In this document: one piece after another, positions 24,664 to 35,400 of the stretch
Layout of the letters: each line of letters opens with the position of its first letter
Numbering within the stretch: the first letter of the stretch is position 1
Assembly (NCBI GenBank): GCA_037349105.1
Contig: JAYJMM010000057.1
Coordinates: 1 to 64,000, forward strand
Reading direction: 5' to 3'
Length of the DNA stretch: 64,000 bases
DNA from: Limnomonas spitsbergensis
Taxonomy: Eukaryota; Chlorophyta; Chlorophyceae; Chlamydomonadales
The notes under the pieces: generated by a model
Seen by the model: the letters and a program-made list of their open reading frames with translations, nothing else
Told to the model about the DNA's origin: nothing
Database searches by the model: none
Made by a program: the position numbers and the translations under genes

Positions 24664-25668
24664 TTAATTCATAGTGTTGTTGGTGCTGTTGGTGCTGTTG
24701 GTGCTGTTGCTACGGGTCATATTGTCCATAGCCATAAGCGCAGTATCGTAGAAGCTGACGTGGACGTGCCATTGGGACAGGAGGAAGGTGCCGTTGACAC
24801 GTGTCCAGTTCATGTTGTTCCAGGAGTGGACAGTGCTGATGTATGTATAAGAATTGGAACCGGTGGAGTTCGATCCAGTGGAGTTGGATCGAGCAGTGAA
24901 GTTGGATCCAGCAGTGGAATTGGATCCAGCAGTGGAGTTGGATTTAGAGGAGTTGGATCCAGTGGAGTTGCTGAACCAATATATCTCGGTGGAGTAACCT
25001 TGGGCCTGCAGACAAAAGGACTCCAAATATTAAAGCGTGCATATGGTCATCAGCGAGGTACCATACCGGTAAGTAGCATGGTAATATGCCTATCCTCCTA
25101 ACATGACGGGCTGACTGATACGGTATACTGTTGAGGTAATATGTTTTTTTTTTTTTTTAGCGAGCAATAGGAGGTTTAGTTTAGAATGCGAACAAAAAAT
25201 GAAAAAAATCTGCAAAGCGGGTACCCTCATCTAAGCAAGTGAGCAAGCAAAGGCCAGAAAGCGACTCACATTAACCAAACTGTTTTTAATGCAGTTCACG
25301 GCATGGTGGCCAGAAGAATGGACGGACTTGTTGGAGGGGTTAGAAACCATCATGAAGTCCATGAAGTCAGCAGGGGTCATTGTCATGTTCATAACATCCA
25401 GCGGGCCTTCTCCGGTCATCGTGAATTCAAACGGGTCACTGAAGACGGTCTCCGACAGGTTGTAGAGAGCAGCGCGGACTTCGGGCATGTCCTTTCCCAT
25501 CTCGTTGGCCATGTCCAGGGCGTAAGACCATTTGATCCAGCGGTTGTTGATGGACCGCTCCAGCAGAGCACACTCGCTCTCTTCCGACTTGACTCGCTTG
25601 GCTCCTACTGTCGTTACCGTGGCGGCAACTGCAATATGCATGGGACAAGCAATGATGAGAGCACGCAT
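24664..25668 (-). CDS. Probable secreted SnoaL/NTF2-like protein, two exons, 246 aa
   Basis: Exon 1 is 25,668-25,270 and exon 2 is 25,005-24,664. The 264-bp intron has donor AAT|GTGAGT and acceptor TTTTGTCTGCAG|GCC and is phase 0. The start MRALIIACPMHIAVAATV gives a signal peptide-like N-terminus. The mature part contains an amphipathic start (ERSINNRWIKWSYALDMA), a short FSDPFEFTM strand, SSGHHAVN, then YWFS and, near the end, VNGTFLLSQWHVHVSFY. This order (helix, acidic patch, T/S-x-H...N, then paired strands with G.W/F) resembles SnoaL-like domains of the NTF2 fold, so the family is inferred from pattern only. Exon 2 carries an insert of degenerate Ser-Asn-Ser-Thr-Gly repeats, and the protein ends in tandem NST triplets. 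These provide many N-glycosylation sequons, consistent with secretion. The intron holds a 15-base T run (25,144-25,158). No catalytic function can be assigned. Confidence 0.6.
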
Positions 25669-26743
25669 GTACGAGCTTGCATGGGACAAGAAAATGGGAC
25701 TGTATCCTATTTATTTGAGAGGCTTAAATTGAAATAATCTATCCGGATAGCTTTCTATGCAAGCATCATCATGAGTGAGTGGCAATCAATGGAGACGTGC
25801 AATCATTTTACTGTTGTTCGTATGTAGTAATGTAATTTCTGCTCTGAAGAATAATGAATGCCAGGTGCACTCAGCAGGTGAGAGATGTTGTGTTGTCAAA
25901 ATATCAAAATACTGATGAAATATGGAGAGAGTGCGTGAGTCTGACTCGCCTGCCAACAGGAGTATCATCAGGCTCATCATTGGCATAGCCATGTTGTCAC
26001 GAATAGGGTAGGTAGATAAGTGGGCAGCGGTGTGCAGTGAAGGTAGACCTGCAGATCATAGAAGAAAAACACTTTCAACATTTCATTATGAACAGTGTGC
26101 ATGTATGTGCCATTTTCCATGGCGTGAAGGGACAAGCAAGATGAATTGAAGGGATGGGGCGGGAGGACGGAGCGAGGCAGGGAAAGCTGTAGATAGGTGA
26201 TGAGGCCTCCGCGAATGGGGTGTGAGCTATCAAGGTAGTATATCGGATGGGATGGAGAGGAAGTGCATATACAAATGGGTATAACATCATGCATGTCATA
26301 GTGGTGGTCAGGACGAAAGCGTGGAAGTACCCAACAAAAGCCAGTGGCTGATGAATCGCAATTACGGTGAGCTTTGCTTGTTTGAACATAACAAGTAACA
26401 CAACTAAATGCTTGTTGGATCAAACTAAATCAAGCAAGAATTTTGTTGGTTGGATCTGAAATTGGTCAATATACATGTCTAGCAAGAGGATGAAGTCAGT
26501 GTCTCATTGGAATCACCGAATGCACCGCGCAGTATCAGCAGGGGGCGGTACCGGTAGACGCACGCGCGCCGCGCGCAACTAAGTAGGCAAGGCCGCAATC
26601 AGCGTTGATATGCCAGTGGCCACTATGAACTGAGACTGAATACTGAGTACTGCATTTGATAGTTACGATTCTGTCTTTGCAGCAGAAGCGAATTTTGTGG
26701 GGGGGCAATAATTATCAGGGCATGCATCAATGCCACTACATAC
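25669..26743. other. Upstream region of the secreted-protein gene; no gene assigned
   Basis: Several minus-strand open stretches occur (for example 26,423-25,977, with MENGTYMHTVHNEM), but none has a coherent pair of splice sites or a recognisable domain. A TACCGGTA palindrome is at 26,549-26,556. Confidence 0.4.
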
Positions 26744-26829
26744 CAGGAAATTGTCCAAGCGTTCAATTCTGTAGGCCCGAATGACACCATGCGTATAAAG
26801 AAATTCGGAACGGAAGGTATTGATGCTGG
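26744..26829 (-). CDS. Probable internal exon, unidentified protein
   Basis: This 86-bp open segment lies between the acceptor CCGGTATGTAG and the donor CTG|GTATGT. It encodes two leading bases and 28 residues, including INTFRSEFLYTHGVIRAYRI. The composition is protein-like and both splice signals are strong, but the family is unknown. It may belong to the same gene as the exon at 27,099-27,335, though the phases of the two do not join directly, so another exon would be required. The acceptor overlaps a TACCGGTA palindrome (26,835-26,842). Confidence 0.4.
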
Positions 26830-27098
26830 CTACATACCGGTATGAGTGATGTGCGCGCGCGGGTCGGAGTCTCGGAGATATGGGGTCGACTGACATACAA
26901 ACCCCGCAGGTAGAAGTGAGGGTATGCAGCAGCTATGATGGCATGCCATAATAATGATCAGCGTTTTATGTGTTACGAATATGTGATATCGTCATGTATA
27001 CGCAGCCGGTAGTATAAGCACTGCACCCGATATAGCATATTTGCTAGCTGCAAGCAACTACCCAGACACGCGCCATGGCATGGCTTCCACTGACTTAC

Positions 27099-27335
27099 CT
27101 TTGATTCTTCGATGATGAGCAGCGGACGGTGGCTTGCACTTGATGCTAATGTAATCCTGGATACAATACTTGTTGCCTGCCACTCGGTATATTTTAAAGC
27201 AAACGTCTCACTGCATAATACGGCCAACAGGATTTTTTTTTGTGAATTCGGTTGCATCGCGAACTTCGCGATGCATTTGTCAGAGCCTGCGGCGACGAGG
27301 TGTGACCATGGGTGTGACTCCAGAAATTTGACCAA
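27099..27335 (-). CDS. Probable internal exon with a WD40-like segment
   Basis: This 237-bp exon (79 codons, phase 0) starts after TATTCGGTAG and ends at a near-perfect donor AAG|GTAAGT. It encodes LVKFLESHPWSHLVAAGSDK, followed by CIAKFAM. The HP..HLVAAGSDK.I.KF pattern is like one blade of a WD40 propeller (HPxxxLVASGSxDxxIxxF). The rest, ending RPLLIIEESK, is compatible with a second blade but not diagnostic. The neighbouring exons are not resolved; a candidate is at 26,744-26,829. Without the flanking blades the WD40 label stays tentative. Confidence 0.45.
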
Positions 27336-28320
27336 CTACCGAATATGCGGGTTTATACACAGAAGCTGTCAGCACCCATAGCATTGCATGCTCGTTATCC
27401 CACGCTTCGATGCTTGCCGTTTATGGTCAGTACCAGTAGCATGTTGCCGGATTGATGACCGCCTTCCAACTAACATACAGAAACATTTTTCACTGCAGTG
27501 CTCACGCACACGGGCCTCGATGCTCAGTCGTCGAATCGAACATACCGTATGTTAGTCACCAACCGTTGTGCGTGACAGCCTGCTGTTTTGACGACTTCCG
27601 ACTGGCTTCGACAGTGAATTGTGACGCATCCCCCCCCCGCGAACGCCTGAGTAAAGCACAGTGACGAAACTGCCAATTTAGCATCATCTATCTGTGGACA
27701 CGACATCCAGCGTGCAGGGGACACAGCTTCATCCTTTGCATGTTCAGATTTGCAGCTGGGATCAATGCATCAAGCCCTCAATGGAGTCAATGGTCCGTCG
27801 GTTGTACCCAAATCACTCAGAGGCCCAAATGGTTGCTGATGCCGAGATCCTGCTGCTGCGTGCGTTCTAAAACACCTATCAGATCCTCCTCTCATGCAAC
27901 TGTGAGGTTGTGCTGGTAGTGCTGGGCTTAAGTCGTTCACGGAGATGATACTAGGTCAGCCCTGAACTAAATACCCTCTTCCAATGGCCGGGGCTGCTTG
28001 ATTGGATACTTGCTTGATGCCAGGCAGGGGAAGCGCTGATGACTGCCGACTGTTACGAAATTATCATGCACATAGCCTCCGTCTGAGCCGCACCCCTCTC
28101 AACCTGGCCGTAACCAAAACCTCTATTACCCATCCTGCAGAGAAGTAGCTGCAATCGCAAACTACCGGTATGAGACGACAGTGGTGTGAAATGGAACTTA
28201 TGACGAACCTGAAGGTTGATTTAGCCATAAAGGTGCATTGTGAAAAGACAAGGCATGGCACACGAAATGGCAATCACACCAAATAAGAAAGGCTATGCTG
28301 GTCCAGTAAATTCGGCATGG
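27336..28320. other. No confident gene
   Basis: This interval lies upstream of the WD40-like exon on the minus strand. A short open stretch near 27,690-27,640 (IDDAKLAVSSLCFTQ) after TCCACAG could be a small exon. A run of nine C bases at 27,630-27,638 breaks any longer frame. A TACCGGTA palindrome is at 28,163-28,170. Confidence 0.35.
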
Positions 28321-28321
28321 G

Positions 28322-28725
28322 GGGCCATCAACACTAACTGATACTGAACTTGCCATCTGATGAGCCATCAACACTAACTGATACTGAACTTGCCATCTGA
28401 TGGGCCATCAACACGAACTGATACTGAACTTGCCATCTGATGGGCCATCAACACTAATTGATACTGAACTTGCCATCTGATGGGCCATCAACACGAACTG
28501 ATACTGAACTTGCCATCTGATGGGCCATCAACACTAACTGATACTGAACTTGCCATCTGATGGGCCATCAACACTAACTGATACTGAACTTGCCATCTGA
28601 TGGGCCATCAACACTAACTGATACTGAACTTGCCATCTGATGGGCCATCAACACTAACTGATACTGAACTTGCCATACATCTGATGGGTCATCAACACTA
28701 ACTGATACTGAACTTGCCATCTGAT
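28322..28725. repeat. 40-bp minisatellite, 10 units
   Basis: Units of 40 bp, starting GGGCCATCAACACTAACTGA, repeat at 28,322, 28,362, 28,402 and so on to 28,642. A tenth unit follows at 28,686, after a 4-base ACAT insertion into unit 9. Units differ by single bases only (ACGAAC or ACTAAT for ACTAAC, GAGCC for GGGCC), so the array is young. It is unrelated to the 41-bp arrays. Confidence 0.97.
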
Positions 28726-28814
28726 CTTGGGCCTACTAGTAGAGCTAACAGCACTGGGCAGGCATGCAAAAAGCCATACCGGTACCACTCAACAACAAGG
28801 AACGGTGCATCCAC

Positions 28815-28924
28815 CTTTTGGGTGATTATTTGAATGACGCTGCTGCCTGGCATGTGCATGTAATCCTGTTTATTTGGCCCCACAAAGAGTCGTTCATGAG
28901 TGTCGCTTCTTGTCCGTGCGAGGA
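28815..28924 (-). CDS. Possible exon, unidentified
   Basis: This minus-strand open segment lies between a possible acceptor AAACCAG and a possible donor AAAAG|GTGGAT. It encodes HERLFVGPNKQDYMHMPGSS and then VIQIITQK. The residue mix is protein-like and there is no stop, but both splice signals are mediocre and I do not recognise the domain. It could be a chance frame. Confidence 0.25.
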
Positions 28925-29238
28925 CTGGTTTTGCATGTTGTAGTACCGGTATGTGTCCGACCAAGTGATGAAGTATTTTTGCCTAATGCGCCAAGCTGAG
29001 CATAATATGTGCTGCCTCCAGAAAGGACCCCCTCGAGGCACTGCTCAGATAAGTCAAGAATGGTGCATAATTGCTCAGATAAGTACATGTTGCCAGCTTC
29101 TTTTTATCGGAAGCCACTTGGTAGTGAATGTAGGCCTGGGGCTGGGGCAGGGGCTTCTTCTTCTTTGGCAGCCCATTATTAGAAAGGCTTTTTTGTAAAA
29201 TAAAGAAGGTGAAATCGGATGCCTTGTGCATGGTGGCA

Positions 29239-29441
29239 TCAGCCTGACAGTTGCGACCTCTCTACTAGGAAGAGGGAAAGGACCTCCCCCGCCACATTAT
29301 TGTCATCCCCGTTTGCTGGCACCATGCCCATCATTGGCTGGCTCCTTGTGGCATCCAGCTGGCCGCTGCTGCTGCTGTCGCTGCTGCGGGCGCCTGGCGG
29401 GCTGCTGCTGCTGCTCCTGCCATCTCTTGATGTCGGCAACC
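29239..29441 (-). CDS. METTL21-like gene, exon 5 (tentative terminal exon)
   Basis: Follows the acceptor GATCAAG and is open to TGA at 29,239-29,241. It encodes GLPTSRDG, a Ser-rich stretch, and EVLSLFLVERSQLSG at the C-terminus. The last part could supply the final beta strand of the methyltransferase fold. The phase agrees with exon 4, but the acceptor is weak and the Ser run comes from a GCT/AGC-type microsatellite. Confidence 0.45.
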
Positions 29442-32400
29442 CTTGATCAGGTCTCACCAGCACCAGGCCACAGCCTGAAGGACAGGCATGACATGGCAGA
29501 AACGAGCGGGTTGATGCTTGGGTACTTCAAATCCAGTCATATACCGGTACATGTAGGATAGAAAAGCACTTTTTAAATTCAACGAGGTACGCCGTCACCC
29601 ATTTCACCTTGCAAGAAAAAGGTCCATGATCCGCCAACTTTGCTGCATGCATCAGAGACCAGCATGTTCTAGGCACTCCAGACCACATTTGGGAGGCTGC
29701 CGGGATGCAAACACTGAGCCCATTTGGACCAAACCTTCACCAGTCTATACCCGGTGCCTCAAACCACAGGGCTCCATGCACCCAGCCCTGCCGACTGTAG
29801 ACTGGGTTGTCCTTATGGTATAGTTGAAGCACCTTCAAACATATAATGGCAGTGACAGGCTCGACGGCAAAGAAAGAAAGATAGAAAACTACGCCTGCAG
29901 GGGCGTGAGGGTTAAGGAAAGAGCGCGGCATGGGCCTAGGCCGCGTCCGGGCTGTTACCATCTCGACGGCAGAAGAATTAAAACCCAACATTACACACGA
30001 GAGCCTGCCACACCTGACCTGCAAAGGCCTCCACAATATGCAAGTCCATTGCTGGCCCCCGATGCCGATGTGCCAACAGAATAGTCGTCCCGCTATGCGC
30101 CTCGATTAGCTGACTCAGCAGATTGGACAGAGCGGGGAGAGAGGCCGTCATGTACATCACATCGGAGGCTGACACAGCATGCGGGTACAAGGGTACAGAG
30201 ATTGGTATTTGCGCAAGGAGGAAGTAATAGGAGCTGCGTAGCAATTGAGGCTGGCAGGACAAAAGGGCACAGTGGTACAGAGGTTGGCATTACGTGCAGA
30301 GGATAGGAAACAGGCTGTATGGGACCTAATGAAGCTGACATGGCACAATGGAAAGATGGTGCAGGGTAGTGAGAGGCTTGCATTGTGAGAGGAGGAAATA
30401 AAGGAGGCCGCGATACCCTTGGCACCCTTAGTCGAGTGAATAATGACACCCTGGGGCTGTTCAGATCTTGGACTAGTTCTGATGGATCTGCTGCATCATC
30501 GATAATTACATCAAATCAGTGATGTGCCGATGACGGCCCTTTCGGTGCATAAATTATGTACCGGTTGCTAAATTTCAACCACCGTAATCTCAGGGCCAAT
30601 TCAACTACTTTTATCTGTAAGACATAGGTACTTAAATGTCTTCAATGATTTTTAGATGACGGCTTCATTACACAGCACTGCATCGAAGACATTTGCTGGC
30701 TGAGCCTTGGGTCTGCATTGACCTGATGGATATATTGAATCTGCCATGGCCCGACCGGCATGCTAGATCTGCCTTCACCTCCTGGATCTGCTAGATCTGC
30801 TTCCTACTGACGGGCCTATTGCATCTGCCAGATCTGCCTCCTCTAACAGGCCTTCTATATCTGCCTTCGCCTGCTAGATCTGCTCACCCTGACGGGCTTA
30901 CTTTATCCGCCATTACCTGATGGATCTGCTAGATCTGCTCATCCTGCCGGGTGTGCTATATCTACCTTCACCTGATAGATCTGCTAGATCTGCTCAACCT
31001 GGCGGGTGCACTATATCTACCGTCACCTAATGGATCTACTAGATCTGCCTCAACATGACGGGCCTACCACATCTACCTCAGCCTCATGGATTTACTAGAC
31101 CTCCCTCAACCTGACAGGCCTCACCCATCACGTAATCGTATCTCTGGTTGAGTATCCGAGGGTCTGGTCTGCTCCACTCCAGCTCCGAGACCAAGGCACT
31201 GCCTCCAGCCGCCTCGATCAGCCCGGCATTGAGGTCTACATTTGAGCGTGCCAGGGGCAGCACAGCGGCCAGATCCGTCAGCTGTACATGCGCACCCAGG
31301 CATGCGCATGTGATTCCAACAATACCTAGTTTGATGGGGAAGAAGAGGAGGGTGGGGGGGAAGGGGAAAAGGACATGCGTCAGCACATATGCACCCAGGC
31401 ATATGACATTCCGACAAAACATTTTGTGATGGGGAAGGTGAAGAAGGGGAGGAGGAGGGGGGGGATATGCTTCAGTACATATGTGCACCAGGTAGGCGAA
31501 TGTGATTCCGACAGCACTTCAGGTGAGGAAGAGAGGGAGGATCAGGAGGAGGAGTGAAGGGGGGAGGAGAGAGAGAGGAAGAGGAAGAAATACGAGGGAG
31601 AAGAGAAGAAGGAGGAGAAGGACGATATGCTTTACTGCATAGACAGATGCAACAGAGCACCCTGGCCAGAGAGGAAAGTAGAGAAGGATGATTGGCAGGA
31701 GGGATTAGGGTCGACCGCACTAGAGCGACCCAGAAGCCTAAAGTGTAAAGGAGTGCAAGCAGTTTTTTGGTGAAGGAGATGAGGATGGAGTGCATTTGGA
31801 AAGCTGCACAACCGAGGGTAAGGTGCATGCCTCTCGAGAAACACTGATTATTAAATTATTTATATATCCCACATCAGTATACAATAGCCCCCCGCAGCCC
31901 CCCTCATCACTTTCCCTTGCTTCTCTAACCTGTGCGCCCCTGAGACAGGCCCCTTGCTGCCCCCTGCACCCTCTGTACCCCTGAGACAGGCCCCATGCTG
32001 CCCCCTGCACCCTCTGTACCCCTGAGACAGGCCCCTAGCTGCCCCCTGCACCCTCTGTGCCCCTGAGACAGGCCCCATGCTGCCCCCTGCACCCTCTGTA
32101 CCCCTGAGACAGGCCCCATGCTGCCCCCTGCACCCTCTGTACCCCTGAGACAGGCCCCATGATGCCCCCTGCACCCACTGTACCCCTGAGACAGGCCCCA
32201 TGCTGCCCCCTGTACCCTCTGTACCCCTGAGACAGACCCCCTGATGCCCCCTGCACCCTCTGTACCCTGAGACAGGCCCCCTGATGCCCCCTGTACCCTC
32301 TGTACCCCTGAGACAGGCCCCTTGCTGCCCCCTGCACCCTCTGTACGCCTGAGACAGGCCCCATGCTGCCCCCTTGCACCCTCTGTACCCCTGAGACAGG

Positions 32401-35400
32401 CCCCATGCTGCCCCCTGCACCCTCTGTACCCCTGAGACAGGCCCCTTGCTGCCCCTGCACCCTCTGTACCCCTGAGACAGGCCCCATGATGCCCCCTGCA
32501 CCCTCTGTACCCCTGAGACAGCCCCCCTGATGCCCCCTGCACCCTCTGTACCCCTAAGACAGACCCCCTGACGCCCCCTGTACCCTCTGTACCCCTGAGA
32601 CAGGCCCCATGCTGCCCCCTGTACCCTCTGTACCCCTGAGACAGGCCCCATGCTGTCCCCTGTACCCTCGGTACCCCTAAGACAGGCCCCATGCTGCCCC
32701 CTGCACCCTCTGTACCCCTGAGAAAGCCCCCCTGATGCACCCTGCACCCTCTGTACCCCTGAGACAGGCCCCATGATGCCCCATGCACCCTCTGTGCCCC
32801 TGAGACAGGCCCCATGCTGCCCCCTGCACCCTCTGTACCCCTAAGACAGCCCCCCTGATGCCCCCTGCACCCTCTGTTCCCCTGAAACAGACCCCCAGAT
32901 GCCCCCTGCACACTCTGTACCCCTTAGACAGCCCCCCTGATGCCCCCTACACCCTCTGTACCACTTAGACAGGCCCCCTGATGCCCCCTGCACCCTCTGT
33001 ACCCCTGAGACAGACCCCTTGCTGCCCCCTGCACCCTCTGTGCCCCTAAGACAGGCCCCATGATGCCCCCTGTACCCTCTGTACCCCTGAGACAGGCCCC
33101 TTGCTGCCCCATGCACCCTCTGTACCCCTTAGACAGCCCCCATGATGCCCCCTGCACCCTCTGTTCCCCTGAGACAGACCCCCTGCTGCCCCCTGCACCC
33201 TCTGTACCCCTTAGACAGCCCCCCTGATGCCCCCTGCACCCTCTGTTCCCCTGAGACAGACCCCCTGCTGCCCCCTGCACCCTCTGTACCCCTGAGACAG
33301 GCCCCTTGCTGCTCCCTGCGCCCTCTGTACCCCTAAGACAGCCCCCCTGATGCCCCCTGCACCCTCTGTTCCCCTGAGACAGGCCCCATGATGCCCCCTG
33401 CACCCTCTGTACCCCTTAGACAGCCCCCCTGATGCCCCCTGCACCCTCTGTACCCCTGAGACAGGCCCCATGATGCCCCCTGCACCCTCTGTAACCCTAA
33501 GACAGCCCCCCTGATGCCCCCTGCACCCCCTGTACCCCTTAGACAGCCCCCCTGATGCCCCCTGCACCCTCTGTACCCCTGAGACAGGCCCCCTGATGCC
33601 CCCTGCACCCTCTGTACCCCTAAGACAGCCCCCCTGATGCCCCCTGCACCCTCTGTTCCCCTGCGACAGGCACCCTGATGCCCCATGCACCCTCTGTACC
33701 CCTGAGACAGGCCCCCTGATGCCCCCTGCACCCTCTGTGCCCCTCAGACAGCCCCCCTGATGCCCCCTGTACCCTCTGTACCCCTGAGAAAGCCCCATGC
33801 TGCCCCCTGTACCCTGTGAACCCCTGAGACAGGCCCCTTGCTGCCCCCTTGCACCCTCTGTACCCCTGACACAGGCCCCATGCTGCCCCCTGTACCCTCT
33901 GTACCCCTGAGACAGGCCCCTTGCTGCCCCCTGCACCCTCAGTACCCCTGAGACAGGCCCCATGATGCCCCCTGCACCCTCTGTACCCCTGAGACAGGCC
34001 CCATGATGCCCCCTGCACCCTCTGTGCCCCTGAGACAGGCCCCATGCTGCCCCCTGCACCCTCTGTACCCCTGAGACAGGCCCCATGCTGCCCCCTGCAC
34101 CCTCTGTACCCCTGAGACAGGCCCCATGATGCCCCCTGCACCCACTGTACCCCTGAGACAGGCCCCATGCTGCCCCCTGTACCCTCTGTACCCCTGAGAC
34201 AGACCCCCTGATGCCCCCTGCACCCTCTGTACCCTGAGACAGGCCCCCTGATGCCCCCTGTACCCTCTGTACCCCTGAGACAGGCCCCTTGCTGCCCCCT
34301 GCACCCTCTGTACGCCTGAGACAGGCCCCATGCTGCCCCCTTGCACCCTCTGTACCCCTGAGACAGGCCCCATGCTGCCCCCTGCACCCTCTGTACCCCT
34401 GAGACAGGCCCCTTGCTGCCCCCTGCACCCTCTGTACCCCTGAGACAGGCCCCATGATGCCCCCTGCACCCTCTGTACCGCTGAGACAGCCCCCCTGATG
34501 CCCCCTGCACCCTCTGTACCCCTAAGACAGACCCCCTGATGCCCCCTGTACCCTCTGTACCCCTGAGACAGGCCCCATGCTGCCCCCTGTACCCTCTGTA
34601 CCCCTGAGACAGGCCCCATGCTGTCCCCTGTACCCTCGGTACCCCTAAGACAGGCCCCATGCTGCCCCCTGCACCCTCTGTACCCCTGAGAAAGCCCCCC
34701 TGATGCACCCTGTACCCTCTGTACCCCTGAGACAGGCCCCATGATGCCCCATGCACCCTCTGTGCCCCAGAGACAGGCCCCATGCTGCCCCCTGCACCCT
34801 CTGTACCCCTAAGACAGCCCCCCTGATGCCCCCTGCACCCTCTGTTCCCCTGAAACAGACCCCCAAATGCCCCCTGCACAATCTGTACCCCTTAGACAGC
34901 CCCCCTGATGCCCCCTACACCCTCTGTACCACTTAGACAGGCCCCCTGATGCCCCCTGCACCCTCTGTACCCCTGAGACAGACCCCTTGCTGCCCCCTGC
35001 ACCCTCTGTGCCCCTAAGACAGGCCCCATGATGCCCCCTGTACCCTCTGTACCCCTGAGACAGGCCCCTTGCTGCCCCATGCACCCTCTGTACCCCTTAG
35101 ACAGCCCCCATGATGCCCCCTGTACCCTCTGTTCCCCTGAGACAGACCCCATGCTGCCCCCTGCACCCTCTGTACCCCTTAGACAGCCCCCCTGATGCCC
35201 CCTGCACCCTCTGTTCCCCTGAGACAGACCCCCTGCTGCCCCCTGCACCCTCTGTACCCCTGAGACAGGCCCCTTGCTGCTCCCTGCGCCCTCTGTACCC
35301 CTAAGACAGCCCCCCTGATGCCCCCTGCACCCTCTGTTCCCCTGAGACAGGCCCCATGATGCCCCCTGCACCCTCTGTACCCCTTAGACAGCCCCCCTGA

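Noticed and set aside
27528..27560. tRNA B-box-like GTTCGATTC on the minus strand
   Set aside because: Bases on either side do not form a T stem, and no upstream arms were found.
28322..28725. Possible CRISPR array
   Set aside because: The repeats are contiguous with no unique spacers, and the DNA is eukaryotic. The same holds for the 41-bp and 49-bp arrays.
29226..29561. Plus-strand Cys/Leu-rich frame
   Set aside because: It is antisense to a GCT/AGC microsatellite and overlaps the better supported minus-strand terminal exon.
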